Below the pieces are notes generated by a model. That model did no database searches, was not told where the DNA came from, and saw only the letters and a program-made list of their open reading frames with translations. A program made the translations under genes and the position numbers. Positions 25,518 through 34,170 of a stretch of DNA of 64,000 bases are shown one piece after another. The stretch's first letter is position 1. Every line of letters starts with the position of its first letter. The DNA comes from Candidatus Gastranaerophilales bacterium (GTDB lineage: Bacteria; Cyanobacteriota; Vampirovibrionia; Gastranaerophilales; Gastranaerophilaceae), in NCBI GenBank assembly GCA_017461425.1, contig JAFTXY010000005.1:1-64000 (forward strand), read 5' to 3'.

Positions 25518-28223
25518 TTATTTTAGGGTATTAAAAAATTCTTGATAATTATCATACACATTTTGCTTTACGTTTGCAAAATAACGTGGTTTTGAAGCAA
25601 AAACATGGTTTGCGGCTTTTATAATATCTTCTATTTTTATCGAATCAACCATTGAATTAGCGTAATTATATGATTCCGTTTTTCCTGTCACAACAACATC
25701 TTCAATAAAAGTCGCCATAGAAGCATTCAATGATTGAAAGTTTTGAGCAATCATTCCTTTAACTTTATTTTTAGCAATTAATAATTCAGTTTCAGAAATA
25801 TTTCCCCGAAGAACTTCTGAAACATTTTTATCGTAAGCATTAAAAACTTGTTCAATTTCTTGTTGAGAATTGCAAGCCGTCTCAGCTTCTAAACTAATAT
25901 GTCCTGAATTATTTGTTTGGGTTGGAATATATGTAGCGCCAGACGAATAAGAAAGTCCGTATTGTTCTCTGATTAAATTTTTATTTTTTTGACTTAACAC
26001 ACTTGCTAACACATGGAAACAGTAATCATCCTTAACATTTCCACTAATAGGAAAATCATAGATTTTATCAAACCTATTTTCATATGCATTATCTATAACA
26101 ATTTTTGATGACTTCAAAGGTTTTTGAATTGTAGTAAGTGTCCCTTGGGGAACAAATTTAAAACCAGGGGTATCCATATAATTTGCAACTTTATTCAAGG
26201 CATTTATATCATTAACTATTGGACCTGTAATATAAAGCATTGATTTAGAATTTAAAATTGCTTGCTTAAATGAATTTAGACATTCTGACAAAGTAAGATT
26301 TTTAATGCCCTCTTTAATTGCATCTTTATCTCCGAAACCATCTTGCCCAATTAAAAATTCATTAAATTTATCATCTGTTTCATATTCCATAGATTCTAGT
26401 TGTTCAAGTATGCTTGTTTTTTCTTTTTCAAAAACTTCTTCAGACATATGAGAAAAAGCATGGTAAAAGGATTTTAAATCAAACAATCCCTCATCTAAAT
26501 TATCTGATATACCGTAACCTTTCTTTTGTATTGTATTAGTAATTTTATCAAAGAAAATTCCGCTAAAACCCAATACGAAAGATTCATTTAGCATATACCA
26601 AGCGGCAGGATTAAATTCGTAATTTCCCTCACAATTAAATATCCATTGTATTGAATTTTCTTCAGATTCATCATCAAAAGCAACAATTTGAGTATTATTA
26701 TCCAAACAAGTAGTATAAAATTTTTGCCCAGTGATTTGATTTACATTACTTTTAAAAGGATAAATCTTATTTTGATGAACCGTATTAAATATTAAAGGAG
26801 AAACTTGATTTAAAGATGCAGAATGCTTTCTTTGAACATCTTCTTGTTTAGTATTTGAAGGATGAGCAACAGCAATAGAGGTTCTTGATAAATCAATATA
26901 TTTAAGGGCATCCATTATATCAAAACTAGAAAGGCTGTTAATTGCATTTATATATTCCGAGTATTTTGAATTAGGTATAGTTGCATCATAATCAAAAATT
27001 TGCATAGCAGTTTGCAAATTGGAATCAGATAGACTTGTTTGTGGTTTTAATAGTTTATTTTTTAGTTCAGACAATTCAAATTCCGATAATGGATTAGCTT
27101 TTATATCTTCAAGCGCATAACTTAAAAAATTAAAATACTGATCAACAGGAAATTTATCTTTTGAAACACCGAGTTTGATAATTTGGGTATCAGCATAAGT
27201 TTTAAAACTAGGTGAATCGAGTCCATATTTTGAAGACAAAAGTTCGAATAGCGCATCAATTTTTGCCTTTTCAAAAGAATTTAAACAAACCTTGTTAGCG
27301 AAAACAAAGGTATATTCATCATTCGATATATTATCAGAATATGTGTCTAATCTTGTTTGTTTAGTAGAAACTGGTAAATTTAATCTAGTGGGCAAACTTT
27401 TCGGTTCAGATGATCTTGAAAGAAAAGCATTGCTTACAGTTTTAATAACTTCATCAGGATTATGTTTTGAAACAACAATTGTTTCAAAATTTGATGGCTG
27501 ATAAAATTTTTGATGATAATCAAGCAAAACATCTCTTGTTATCATATTAACAGATTCTACAGTTCCGGCTGTTTCAATATAAGAACTATCTGGCATAGAC
27601 AATGCTAAAGAAATAGCATTAGCATGTGTACCTGCATCCGCTAATTTTACATGGCTTAATTCAGCTGTGACAATTTTTTTCTCTTTTTCAAGTTTATCAA
27701 ATCTAGGATTAATTAACATATCTGCCTGGATATCAATAGCATCTTTTAAAACATCTATAGAATCAGACGAAAGAACGGCATAATACCTTGTTTCAAAATT
27801 TGAAGTTAAAGCATTAACATCAGTAGAAATTTCATTAAACTTATCAAATAAATCAGTATGATATTTTGCAGAAGAATGAAAAATTGAATGCTCTAAAAAA
27901 TGAGAAATACCTTGCGGATATCCAGTTTCATCAAACGAACCAACTCCAACTTTAGTTGTAATAACACTATTTCCGGGTTGCTGAAGAATTTTTACAGTTT
28001 GACCATTTGATAATTTATAAACATGTACTTCTTTGCCATCAGGTGATACATCAGTTCCAATTTTCACATAACCCTTGGGCGTAATTCCATATGGCGCACA
28101 AGGATACATAGGTAGAACTGTTGATTGATAAGAATTTAAAAAAGAATGATTATTAACCTTGTTTTGATTTTTAAAATTTAATAAATCGCTAGTAATTTTG
28201 CTCAAGTGTCCAGATATTTTCAT
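25518..28223 (-). CDS. M16-family zinc metalloprotease (pitrilysin/MPP type)
   Basis: The 901-residue protein has the inverted zinc motif HxxEH in 'GISHFLEHSIF' (~residues 106-110), the distal Glu in 'IVTAELSHV' (~181) and later M16C-like repeats. M16 enzymes cut short peptides or presequences inside a closed clam-shell. The N-terminus 'MKISGHLSKITSDLLNF' resembles the MKIS signature of FxG proteins rather than a Sec signal peptide, so location is uncertain. SD AGGAGGT precedes the ATG. Confidence 0.92.
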   Translation of the reverse strand: MKISGHLSKITSDLLNFKNQNKVNNHSFLNSYQSTVLPMYPCAPYGITPKGYVKIGTDVSPDGKEVHVYKLSNGQTVKILQQPGNSVITTKVGVGSFDETGYPQGISHFLEHSIFHSSAKYHTDLFDKFNEISTDVNALTSNFETRYYAVLSSDSIDVLKDAIDIQADMLINPRFDKLEKEKKIVTAELSHVKLADAGTHANAISLALSMPDSSYIETAGTVESVNMITRDVLLDYHQKFYQPSNFETIVVSKHNPDEVIKTVSNAFLSRSSEPKSLPTRLNLPVSTKQTRLDTYSDNISNDEYTFVFANKVCLNSFEKAKIDALFELLSSKYGLDSPSFKTYADTQIIKLGVSKDKFPVDQYFNFLSYALEDIKANPLSEFELSELKNKLLKPQTSLSDSNLQTAMQIFDYDATIPNSKYSEYINAINSLSSFDIMDALKYIDLSRTSIAVAHPSNTKQEDVQRKHSASLNQVSPLIFNTVHQNKIYPFKSNVNQITGQKFYTTCLDNNTQIVAFDDESEENSIQWIFNCEGNYEFNPAAWYMLNESFVLGFSGIFFDKITNTIQKKGYGISDNLDEGLFDLKSFYHAFSHMSEEVFEKEKTSILEQLESMEYETDDKFNEFLIGQDGFGDKDAIKEGIKNLTLSECLNSFKQAILNSKSMLYITGPIVNDINALNKVANYMDTPGFKFVPQGTLTTIQKPLKSSKIVIDNAYENRFDKIYDFPISGNVKDDYCFHVLASVLSQKNKNLIREQYGLSYSSGATYIPTQTNNSGHISLEAETACNSQQEIEQVFNAYDKNVSEVLRGNISETELLIAKNKVKGMIAQNFQSLNASMATFIEDVVVTGKTESYNYANSMVDSIKIEDIIKAANHVFASKPRYFANVKQNVYDNYQEFFNTLK

Positions 28224-28266
28224 TAGACCTCCTGCGCATACAAAACATGTAAATAAAAAAATTGCA

Positions 28267-28806
28267 CTATTTTTTATTTTGCAAGTGTTTTACTTTATAT
28301 GTGTTAATAAGTTTTTTTGAAAAAACATTTTTTTGCTCATCATTTAAAAACTTGATTTTAGATACATTTTCGATAATTTTAGCTTCAGTTAAAGAATCGA
28401 TTTCAACTTCATTAATTTGTTCTTGAGAAATTTGAATTGGTTTATCTTCAATAAAATTATCTTGTGTTTCATTTTCATTATTATAATTTTTATAATCAAA
28501 AACAAAATCTTTTATTTCAATTCCTAATGGAAGTGCGTAAGAATTTATTTTTTTAATAAGCTTTTGTTTAAAAAGGGTTAATTCTTGAATTAATGCAGGG
28601 CTTTTAGCACTTACATATATTTTGTGGCCTTTTATTGAAACTGGTTTTGTAAATTTGGCAAATTTTGCACCAACAATATCTTCCCAAAAAGAGAATAAAG
28701 TCGATTGTTTGATAATCACATTCATTTTGTCACTTTTTGCAATTTCACCAAAAATGGTTGAATTTAATAAATCGCCAATTGAAGTTGTTTCATTGTTTTT
28801 CTTCAT
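28267..28806 (-). CDS. DUF721/DciA-family protein
   Basis: The 179-residue protein has the DUF721 domain (~30-105): 'TLFSFWEDIVGAKFAKFTKP', 'IYVSAKSPALIQEL'. In bacteria lacking DnaC/DnaI, DciA helps load the replicative helicase, so that is the likely role. The C-terminal ~70 residues are acidic and poorly conserved. The start is leaderless: TTGATT (28841-28836), 17-bp spacer, TATACT (28818-28813), 6 nt, ATG. The -35 lies within the metK terminator hairpin. Confidence 0.82.
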   Translation of the reverse strand: MKKNNETTSIGDLLNSTIFGEIAKSDKMNVIIKQSTLFSFWEDIVGAKFAKFTKPVSIKGHKIYVSAKSPALIQELTLFKQKLIKKINSYALPLGIEIKDFVFDYKNYNNENETQDNFIEDKPIQISQEQINEVEIDSLTEAKIIENVSKIKFLNDEQKNVFSKKLINTYKVKHLQNKK

Positions 28807-28812
28807 AAAAAT

Positions 28813-28848
28813 AGTATAAAAAAATCGCCTTGTTTAATCAAGGCGATT
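28813..28848 (-). terminator. metK terminator fused with the promoter of the DUF721 gene
   Basis: AATCGCCTTG (28823-28832) pairs with CAAGGCGATT (28839-28848). On the minus strand it is followed by a T7 tract, giving a terminator for metK. The same bases supply -35 TTGATT and -10 TATACT for the next gene. Confidence 0.8.
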
Positions 28849-28865
28849 AAATATTTTCAAATATT

Positions 28866-30134
28866 TTATTTTGCAGCTAAAACGCTTGCTTTTTGAGTAA
28901 GAATGTCAACCATTTGAACTTCTTCCCAAGGAATAGGGAAATCTTCTCTGCCAACATGTCCATACGCTGCAAGTTTTTGATAGAATTTACCACCATTTTT
29001 AGCTGGTAAATTTCTTAAATCGAATTGTTTAATAATTGCTGCTGGTCTTAAATCAAATGTTTCTGAAACAATTTGAGATAAAGCTTCATCGGATAATTTA
29101 CCAGTGTCAAAAGTATCAACTAAAACAGAAACTGGTTGAGCACGACCAATAGCATAAGCTAATTCTATTTCACATTTTTCAGCAAGTCCTGCTTTAACAA
29201 TATTTTTTGCAACCCAACGAGCAGCATAAGCAGCAGATCTATCAACTTTGGTTGGATCTTTACCAGAAAATGCACCACCACCATGACGAGCATAACCACC
29301 ATATGTATCAACAATAATTTTTCTACCAGTTAAACCAGCATCGCCTTGAGGTCCGCCAATTACAAATCTTCCTGATGGATTGATTAAATATTTTGTTGTT
29401 TCATCTGGTTTTACTTCATAGTTTTCAAAAACAGGTTTAATTACAAGTTCAATCATATCTTTTCTAATGATTTCTTGGATTTTTTGATTATCTTCAATTC
29501 CATTTATTGATGGGTCATGTTGAGTTGAAATAACGATTGTATCGATTCTTTTTGGTTTACCATCAACATACTCAACAGTAACTTGTGATTTACCATCTGG
29601 TCTTAAATAATCTACTAATTTTTGTTTTCTAATTTCAGCTAATCGATATGCTAATTTATGAGCAAGGGCAATTGGAAGTGGCATTAATTCAGGCGTTTCA
29701 TTACAAGCATAACCAAACATAATACCTTGATCGCCAGCTCCAATATCAAGTGTTTCGTCTTTTGATGTATCAGCATTATCAGAACGAGCTTCTAAAGCTT
29801 TATTTACACCGCCAGCAATATCTGTTGATTGTTCATCAATTGAAGTTAAAACAGCACAGGTTTTATAATCAAAACCGCCACCTTCTTCACCATTATAACC
29901 TATTGATTTAATTGTGTTTCTAACAACCGTTGGAATATCTACATAACAATTTGAAGTGATTTCACCACAAACTAATGCCATACCTGTTGTAACAGTAGTT
30001 TCAGCAGCTACTCTTGATTTAGAATCTTTTGTTAAAAATTCATCTAAAATCGCATCTGAAATTTGGTCACATACCTTGTCAGGATGTCCTTCTGTAACAG
30101 ATTCAGATGTGAATAAAAAATTCATTAATGTCAT
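28866..30134 (-). CDS. metK: S-adenosylmethionine synthetase
   Basis: MetK makes SAM from methionine and ATP. It is 422 residues, slightly longer than the usual ~385-400. Motifs: '[20 protein letters not shown]' near the N-terminus, '[12 protein letters not shown]' (~128), '[20 protein letters not shown]' (~259) and '[19 protein letters not shown]' (~285). SD TAAGGAG lies 6 nt before the ATG at 30134. The short 5' leader can fold so as to hide this SD (separate entry). Confidence 0.98.
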   Translation of the reverse strand: MTLMNFLFTSESVTEGHPDKVCDQISDAILDEFLTKDSKSRVAAETTVTTGMALVCGEITSNCYVDIPTVVRNTIKSIGYNGEEGGGFDYKTCAVLTSIDEQSTDIAGGVNKALEARSDNADTSKDETLDIGAGDQGIMFGYACNETPELMPLPIALAHKLAYRLAEIRKQKLVDYLRPDGKSQVTVEYVDGKPKRIDTIVISTQHDPSINGIEDNQKIQEIIRKDMIELVIKPVFENYEVKPDETTKYLINPSGRFVIGGPQGDAGLTGRKIIVDTYGGYARHGGGAFSGKDPTKVDRSAAYAARWVAKNIVKAGLAEKCEIELAYAIGRAQPVSVLVDTFDTGKLSDEALSQIVSETFDLRPAAIIKQFDLRNLPAKNGGKFYQKLAAYGHVGREDFPIPWEEVQMVDILTQKASVLAAK

Positions 30135-30195
30135 CTTTTTCTCCTTAATTTTTATAACCGCTGGTAAGGTTTTTAATTCCGACCCAGCCCTTGTA
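30135..30195 (-). promoter_or_regulatory. compact metK leader with SD-sequestering pseudoknot (candidate SAM riboswitch)
   Basis: From an inferred TSS near 30195 the leader is ~61 nt. Stem P1 is GCTGG (30188-30184) with CCAGC (30164-30160), closing a 19-nt loop. The loop bases CCTTA (30169-30165) are exactly complementary to TAAGG (30147-30143), which is the metK SD, so an H-type pseudoknot hides the ribosome site. This size and topology resemble SAM-II/SAM-V aptamers, but I do not see their exact consensus. Confidence 0.5.
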
Positions 30196-30201
30196 ATAGG
30201 G

Positions 30202-30229
30202 ATTATAATATATAAATATTTTTGTTCAA
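30202..30229 (-). promoter_or_regulatory. metK promoter
   Basis: TTGAAC (30229-30224), 16-bp spacer, TATAAT (30207-30202). The -35 overlaps the left end of the fold-back element. Confidence 0.8.
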
Positions 30230-30693
30230 TAAAATATATTATTTATTGAAAACATTAATAAATATCTATAAAAAGCTAAAGCTTTTGTTCATTTTCTTTT
30301 TCTTTGTTCAATCGCCGATCAAAGAAAAAGAAAACAGAACCAAAAGAAAAAGAAAGGCGGCTAGCCTCAAGCTAATAGTTTTGCAAAGCAAAACTAAAAT
30401 TTTATATTAAATCAGTGAAAAATTAATTCCACAAAACAATAAATCCGGAGAGGATTTTGAACGGAAAACTAATTTAATTAAAAAAATAAAGAAATTATTT
30501 TTTAAGGTGTTCAAAACCTCGACTGTTTTATTGAGGAATTAATTTTGAACGAAAGCATTAATCATTAATTCAAGCCGAAGTTTCTTTCTTTTGTTTGTCT
30601 TTTCTTTCTTTTCATTCTGGCGCTTGAAGGAAAAAGAAAGAAAAGACAAGAAGATAAATAAATCGATTAAGTAAAATAATATATTTTATTGAA
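30225..30693. repeat. 469-bp fold-back element (MITE-like) with terminal inverted repeats
   Basis: The 642-bp metK-aspS gap contains no credible ORF but is a large imperfect palindrome. The outer ends match over 19 bp (30225-30243 versus 30693-30675). Each arm carries a pyrimidine/purine hairpin: 15-bp stem 30292-30306/30320-30334 on the left and 18-bp perfect stem 30595-30612/30632-30649 on the right. Inner arms pair at 30418-30462 with 30509-30546. A further perfect 8-bp hairpin AGTTTTGC/GCAAAACT is at 30377-30395. No transposase and no obvious target duplication. Confidence 0.7.
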
Positions 30694-30712
30694 AAGAATA
30701 CATATAAAAAAA

Positions 30713-30742
30713 TTGCCTTAAAACTTATGTTTGTTTTATAAT
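30713..30742 (+). promoter_or_regulatory. aspS promoter
   Basis: TTGCCT (30713-30718), an 18-bp spacer and TATAAT (30737-30742), followed by GAGAGGA and ATG. Confidence 0.7.
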
Positions 30743-30776
30743 TTACCTACAAACACAAAAAATCGAGAGGAAAATT

Positions 30777-32552
30777 ATGGAACTAGCATATAAAAAACAA
30801 AGCTGTACATGTCTTAATGAAAGTCATATTGGACAAGAAACAACTCTTGCTGGTTGGGCAAGCACAATTCGTGACTTAGGCGGAATTATTTTTGTTGAAT
30901 TAAGAGATAAAACTGGTTTATTCCAGCTTGTCGCAGATCCTCAAATCAACCCTGAGGTTCATGCTGTTTTATCAAAAATAAAATCAGAATATGTTATCCA
31001 AGTTACAGGTAAAATTTCAAAAAGACCAGATGAAACAATTAATTCAAAATTGAAAACAGGAACTATTGAAATGTATCCAACAAAAGTTACTGTTTTATCT
31101 GCAGCGCAAACACTTCCATTTGTTTTAGATGATGATAATGTTTCAGAAGATGTTCGTTTGAAATATCGCTATTTAGACTTACGTCGTGAAAAAATGATGA
31201 ACAATTTCCAATTAAGACACAATATTGTTAAAGCAATTAGAAATTATTTAAACGATTTAGATTTTATGGAAGTTGAAACTCCAATTTTAATCAAAGCAAC
31301 TCCGGAAGGTGCTCGTGATTATTTAGTTCCATCAAGAATTCATGACGGAAAATTTTATGCCCTTCCTCAATCACCACAAATTTTCAAACAATTGTTAATG
31401 GTTTCAGGCTTTGAAAAATACTATCAAATTGCAAAATGTTTCAGAGATGAAGACTTAAGAGCAGATAGACAACCTGAATTTACTCAAGTTGATATGGAAA
31501 TGTCTTTTGTTAATCAAGACGACGTTATAAAAATGACAGAAGGCTTAATTGAAAAAGCATTCGAAGCAGCAGGAGTAGAAGTTAAGGCGCCATTCAAAAG
31601 AATTACATACAAAGAAGCAATGGATAAATATGGTTCCGATAAACCTGATACTCGCTTTGGTTTAGAATTATTTGATGTTTCAGATATTATGCAAGAATCA
31701 ACATTTGAAGCATTTAAAAATGTTATAAATAATGGCGGAACAGTAAGAGCTATCAAAATCCCTGGAATTGCTAATTACTCAAGAAAAGAAATGGATGACG
31801 TAAGAAATCTTGCTATTTCATTTGGTGCAAAAGGACTTGCTTGGATTACATATATGGAAAATGGTGAGGTTAAATCGCCTGTATTGAAATTCTTGGATGA
31901 AAAACAAATTAATGAAATTCAAACAAGAGCACAAGCTCAAAATGGCGATATAGTATTCTTTGTTGCCGATCATCCAAAAATTGTTCTAGATGTTCTAGGC
32001 AGATTTAGATTATATTTTGGTCAAAAACTAAATATGATTGATGAAGCAAAACACGATTTATTATGGGTTGTAGATTTCCCATTATTCGAACAAGATTTAG
32101 AAGACGGCTCATTTAAATCAGTTCACCATCCATTTACCATGCCTGCTTTAGAAGATATTGATAAACTTGAAAATGATAAAGGCAATGTTAAATCAATTGC
32201 TTACGATATTATCTATAATGGCAATGAGCTTGGCGGTGGTTCAATAAGAATCCATGACGCACAAATTCAAGAAAAAGTTTTCCATGCTCTTGGTTTAACT
32301 CAAGAAGATATAGAAGAAAAATTTGAATTTATGATTGATGCATTCAAATACGGAACTCCTCCACATGGCGGTTTAGCAATTGGTCTAGATAGACTTGTAG
32401 CATTATTATTAAGGGCAAATTCAATCAGAGAAGTTATAGCATTCCCTAAAAACTCTCAAGCCAAAGACTTAATGACAAATGCACCATCAAGCGCATCTGA
32501 AGAGCAGTTAAGAGAACTTCATCTAAAGTTAAGAAACCTACCAAAGGTATAA
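30777..32552 (+). CDS. aspS: aspartyl-tRNA synthetase (bacterial type)
   Basis: The 591-residue class II synthetase has the N-terminal OB anticodon-binding domain ('LAGWASTIRDLGGIIFVELRD'), motif 2 region 'FRDEDLRADRQPEFTQVDME' (~residue 220), a GAD insertion domain (~280-420) and motif 3 'GLAIGLDRLVALL' (~535). With gatC present, it may be a non-discriminating enzyme charging both tRNA(Asp) and tRNA(Asn), though gatC alone does not prove this. SD GAGAGGA. The glycosyltransferase ATG follows the stop directly. Confidence 0.97.
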   Translation: MELAYKKQSCTCLNESHIGQETTLAGWASTIRDLGGIIFVELRDKTGLFQLVADPQINPEVHAVLSKIKSEYVIQVTGKISKRPDETINSKLKTGTIEMYPTKVTVLSAAQTLPFVLDDDNVSEDVRLKYRYLDLRREKMMNNFQLRHNIVKAIRNYLNDLDFMEVETPILIKATPEGARDYLVPSRIHDGKFYALPQSPQIFKQLLMVSGFEKYYQIAKCFRDEDLRADRQPEFTQVDMEMSFVNQDDVIKMTEGLIEKAFEAAGVEVKAPFKRITYKEAMDKYGSDKPDTRFGLELFDVSDIMQESTFEAFKNVINNGGTVRAIKIPGIANYSRKEMDDVRNLAISFGAKGLAWITYMENGEVKSPVLKFLDEKQINEIQTRAQAQNGDIVFFVADHPKIVLDVLGRFRLYFGQKLNMIDEAKHDLLWVVDFPLFEQDLEDGSFKSVHHPFTMPALEDIDKLENDKGNVKSIAYDIIYNGNELGGGSIRIHDAQIQEKVFHALGLTQEDIEEKFEFMIDAFKYGTPPHGGLAIGLDRLVALLLRANSIREVIAFPKNSQAKDLMTNAPSSASEEQLRELHLKLRNLPKV

Positions 32553-33287
32553 ATGATAAATAACAAAAAAATAATAATAGTAATGCCTGCGTATAATGCG
32601 CAGGCTACTTTAAAAGAAACATACGACAATATCCCAAAAGATGTTGTCGATGATATTATTTTGGTTGATGATAATTCAAGTGATAAAACCGTAGAAATTG
32701 CTCAGTCACTTGGAATCAAAGTTATTAAACATGAGAAAAATCTTGGGTATGGGGCAAATCAAAAAACTTGCTATAAAGAAGCCTTAAATCAAAATGCGGA
32801 CATAATAATTATGCTTCATCCAGATTTTCAATACGACCCAAGATTAATCCCATCATTAGCTTCAATGATAGCTTACAATAATTATGATTGTGTATTGGCT
32901 TCAAGAATGCTTGTTGGAAGTGCAAAAAATTCTAAAATGCCAAAATATAAATATTTTGCAAACAAATTTTTAACTGCATTCCAAAATTTCTTTTTAAATA
33001 AAAATTTATCCGAATATCATACAGGATATAGAGCATTTAATAGCAAAGTATTAGAAAAAATACCTCTTGAAAAATTAAGTGACGATTTTATATTTGATAA
33101 TCAAATGATCGCTTTAATTTATTATAATGATTTTTCAATTGGCGAAATTTCTTGTCCAACAAAATATTTTGATGGAGCAAGTTCAATCAATTTCATGCGC
33201 TCATGTAAATATGGGCTTGGAGTTCTAAAAGTTAGCATTTTATATAGATTAGCAAAATTAAAATTTAAAAATAAATTATTTAATTAA
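32553..33287 (+). CDS. family 2 glycosyltransferase (DPM1-like)
   Basis: The 244-residue GT-A protein has 'IVMPAYNAQATL' at the N-terminus, 'DIILVDDNSSDKT' (DxD-like), 'NLGYGANQKTCYKEAL' and 'MLHPDFQYDP'. It has no C-terminal membrane domain. It probably transfers a sugar to a polyprenyl phosphate or glycan; donor and acceptor are unknown. The ATG begins immediately after the aspS stop with no spacing, so it is translationally coupled. Confidence 0.9.
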   Translation: MINNKKIIIVMPAYNAQATLKETYDNIPKDVVDDIILVDDNSSDKTVEIAQSLGIKVIKHEKNLGYGANQKTCYKEALNQNADIIIMLHPDFQYDPRLIPSLASMIAYNNYDCVLASRMLVGSAKNSKMPKYKYFANKFLTAFQNFFLNKNLSEYHTGYRAFNSKVLEKIPLEKLSDDFIFDNQMIALIYYNDFSIGEISCPTKYFDGASSINFMRSCKYGLGVLKVSILYRLAKLKFKNKLFN

Positions 33288-33300
33288 TAACCTTATAATT

Positions 33301-34107
33301 TTAAACTAGACTATCGTCTTTTGAAGTATAGGTAGTATAAATTTGTCCATTTTCTCTTATTGTAATTTTTTTATGGTCTAAACCATTAGGTTTATCAATA
33401 GAATAAATGATAGCATCTTCTAAATCATCACATTCAAAAGCTTGTTGAGCTTCTTTTAAAAATATTGCTCTATGTGGAAAACCTAAATTTTTAATGCCCC
33501 AATGATATAAATTTCTAGCATTTGTTGTAGTTGTACCAACTTCTTTTGCAATTTGACTAAAAACTTCTGGCTCTCCAGTAAGTCCAATGTGTTTTTCAAC
33601 AATATCACCAGTCGGAGAACTTTTACCACCTTCATATCTATTTAAATCATGAATAGTATCCAAAATAGCATCACAAGCGGCATTGGCAGATATTTGTTTT
33701 GCTGTAAACGTATCAATTAAATTTTTTGGCAAGTTATGATATGGAATTGAATCTAATTTAGTTTTAGAAGAATATTTATCTAAATAATCTTGCGCATTTA
33801 TTAAAAAAGTAGTTTGAAAAGCTTTTGCTATATTTTCGTGTCCAAACACATAAGCATAAGAGGAACTTTCTTCTAATGCTAATAAATATAAATCTTGGAC
33901 AATATCCTTATAGTCTTCTTCAGATAACTCAGGGTTTTTAGCTACAAATGATTTTGCCATCGGAGAAATCATTGATAATACAGAATAAAATAACTTGTCT
34001 TGTAATTCATATTCTGGTCTTATTTCTTTTACTTTTGGTTGGCTTTTATAAGTTTGTGTTTTAGAAGCTTTAAAAGAGATATTATTAACTAATGATATTT
34101 TATTCAT
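33301..34107 (-). CDS. sigma-factor-like protein with N-terminal FKA motif
   Basis: The 268-residue protein opens with 'MNKISLVNNISFKASKTQ', the FxG-type signature of this window. Residues ~37-120 resemble sigma-70 region 2 ('LSEEDYKDIVQDLYLLALEE'). A C-terminal helix-turn-helix resembles region 4 ('FSQIAKEVGTTTTNARNLYHW', ~residue 190). The similarity is fold-level and motifs for promoter melting are weak, so it may be a diverged sigma factor or a protein derived from one. The neighbouring gene is a GGDEF/HD-GYP protein on the same strand, 63 bp upstream. Confidence 0.6.
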   Translation of the reverse strand: MNKISLVNNISFKASKTQTYKSQPKVKEIRPEYELQDKLFYSVLSMISPMAKSFVAKNPELSEEDYKDIVQDLYLLALEESSSYAYVFGHENIAKAFQTTFLINAQDYLDKYSSKTKLDSIPYHNLPKNLIDTFTAKQISANAACDAILDTIHDLNRYEGGKSSPTGDIVEKHIGLTGEPEVFSQIAKEVGTTTTNARNLYHWGIKNLGFPHRAIFLKEAQQAFECDDLEDAIIYSIDKPNGLDHKKITIRENGQIYTTYTSKDDSLV

Positions 34108-34170
34108 GATAACAACTTTCTTTTATGTTTGAACATAAAAAACTTAAACATAAAAGATTTTGCTAATAAA

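Noticed and set aside
30222-30410. 62-codon plus-strand frame in the metK-aspS gap
   Set aside because: It reads through the purine/pyrimidine hairpin of the fold-back element, giving Lys/Arg low-complexity sequence without an SD.
30292-30649. Repeated stem-loops considered as a CRISPR array
   Set aside because: Only two R/Y hairpins in opposite orientation, no regular direct repeats and no spacers, no cas genes.
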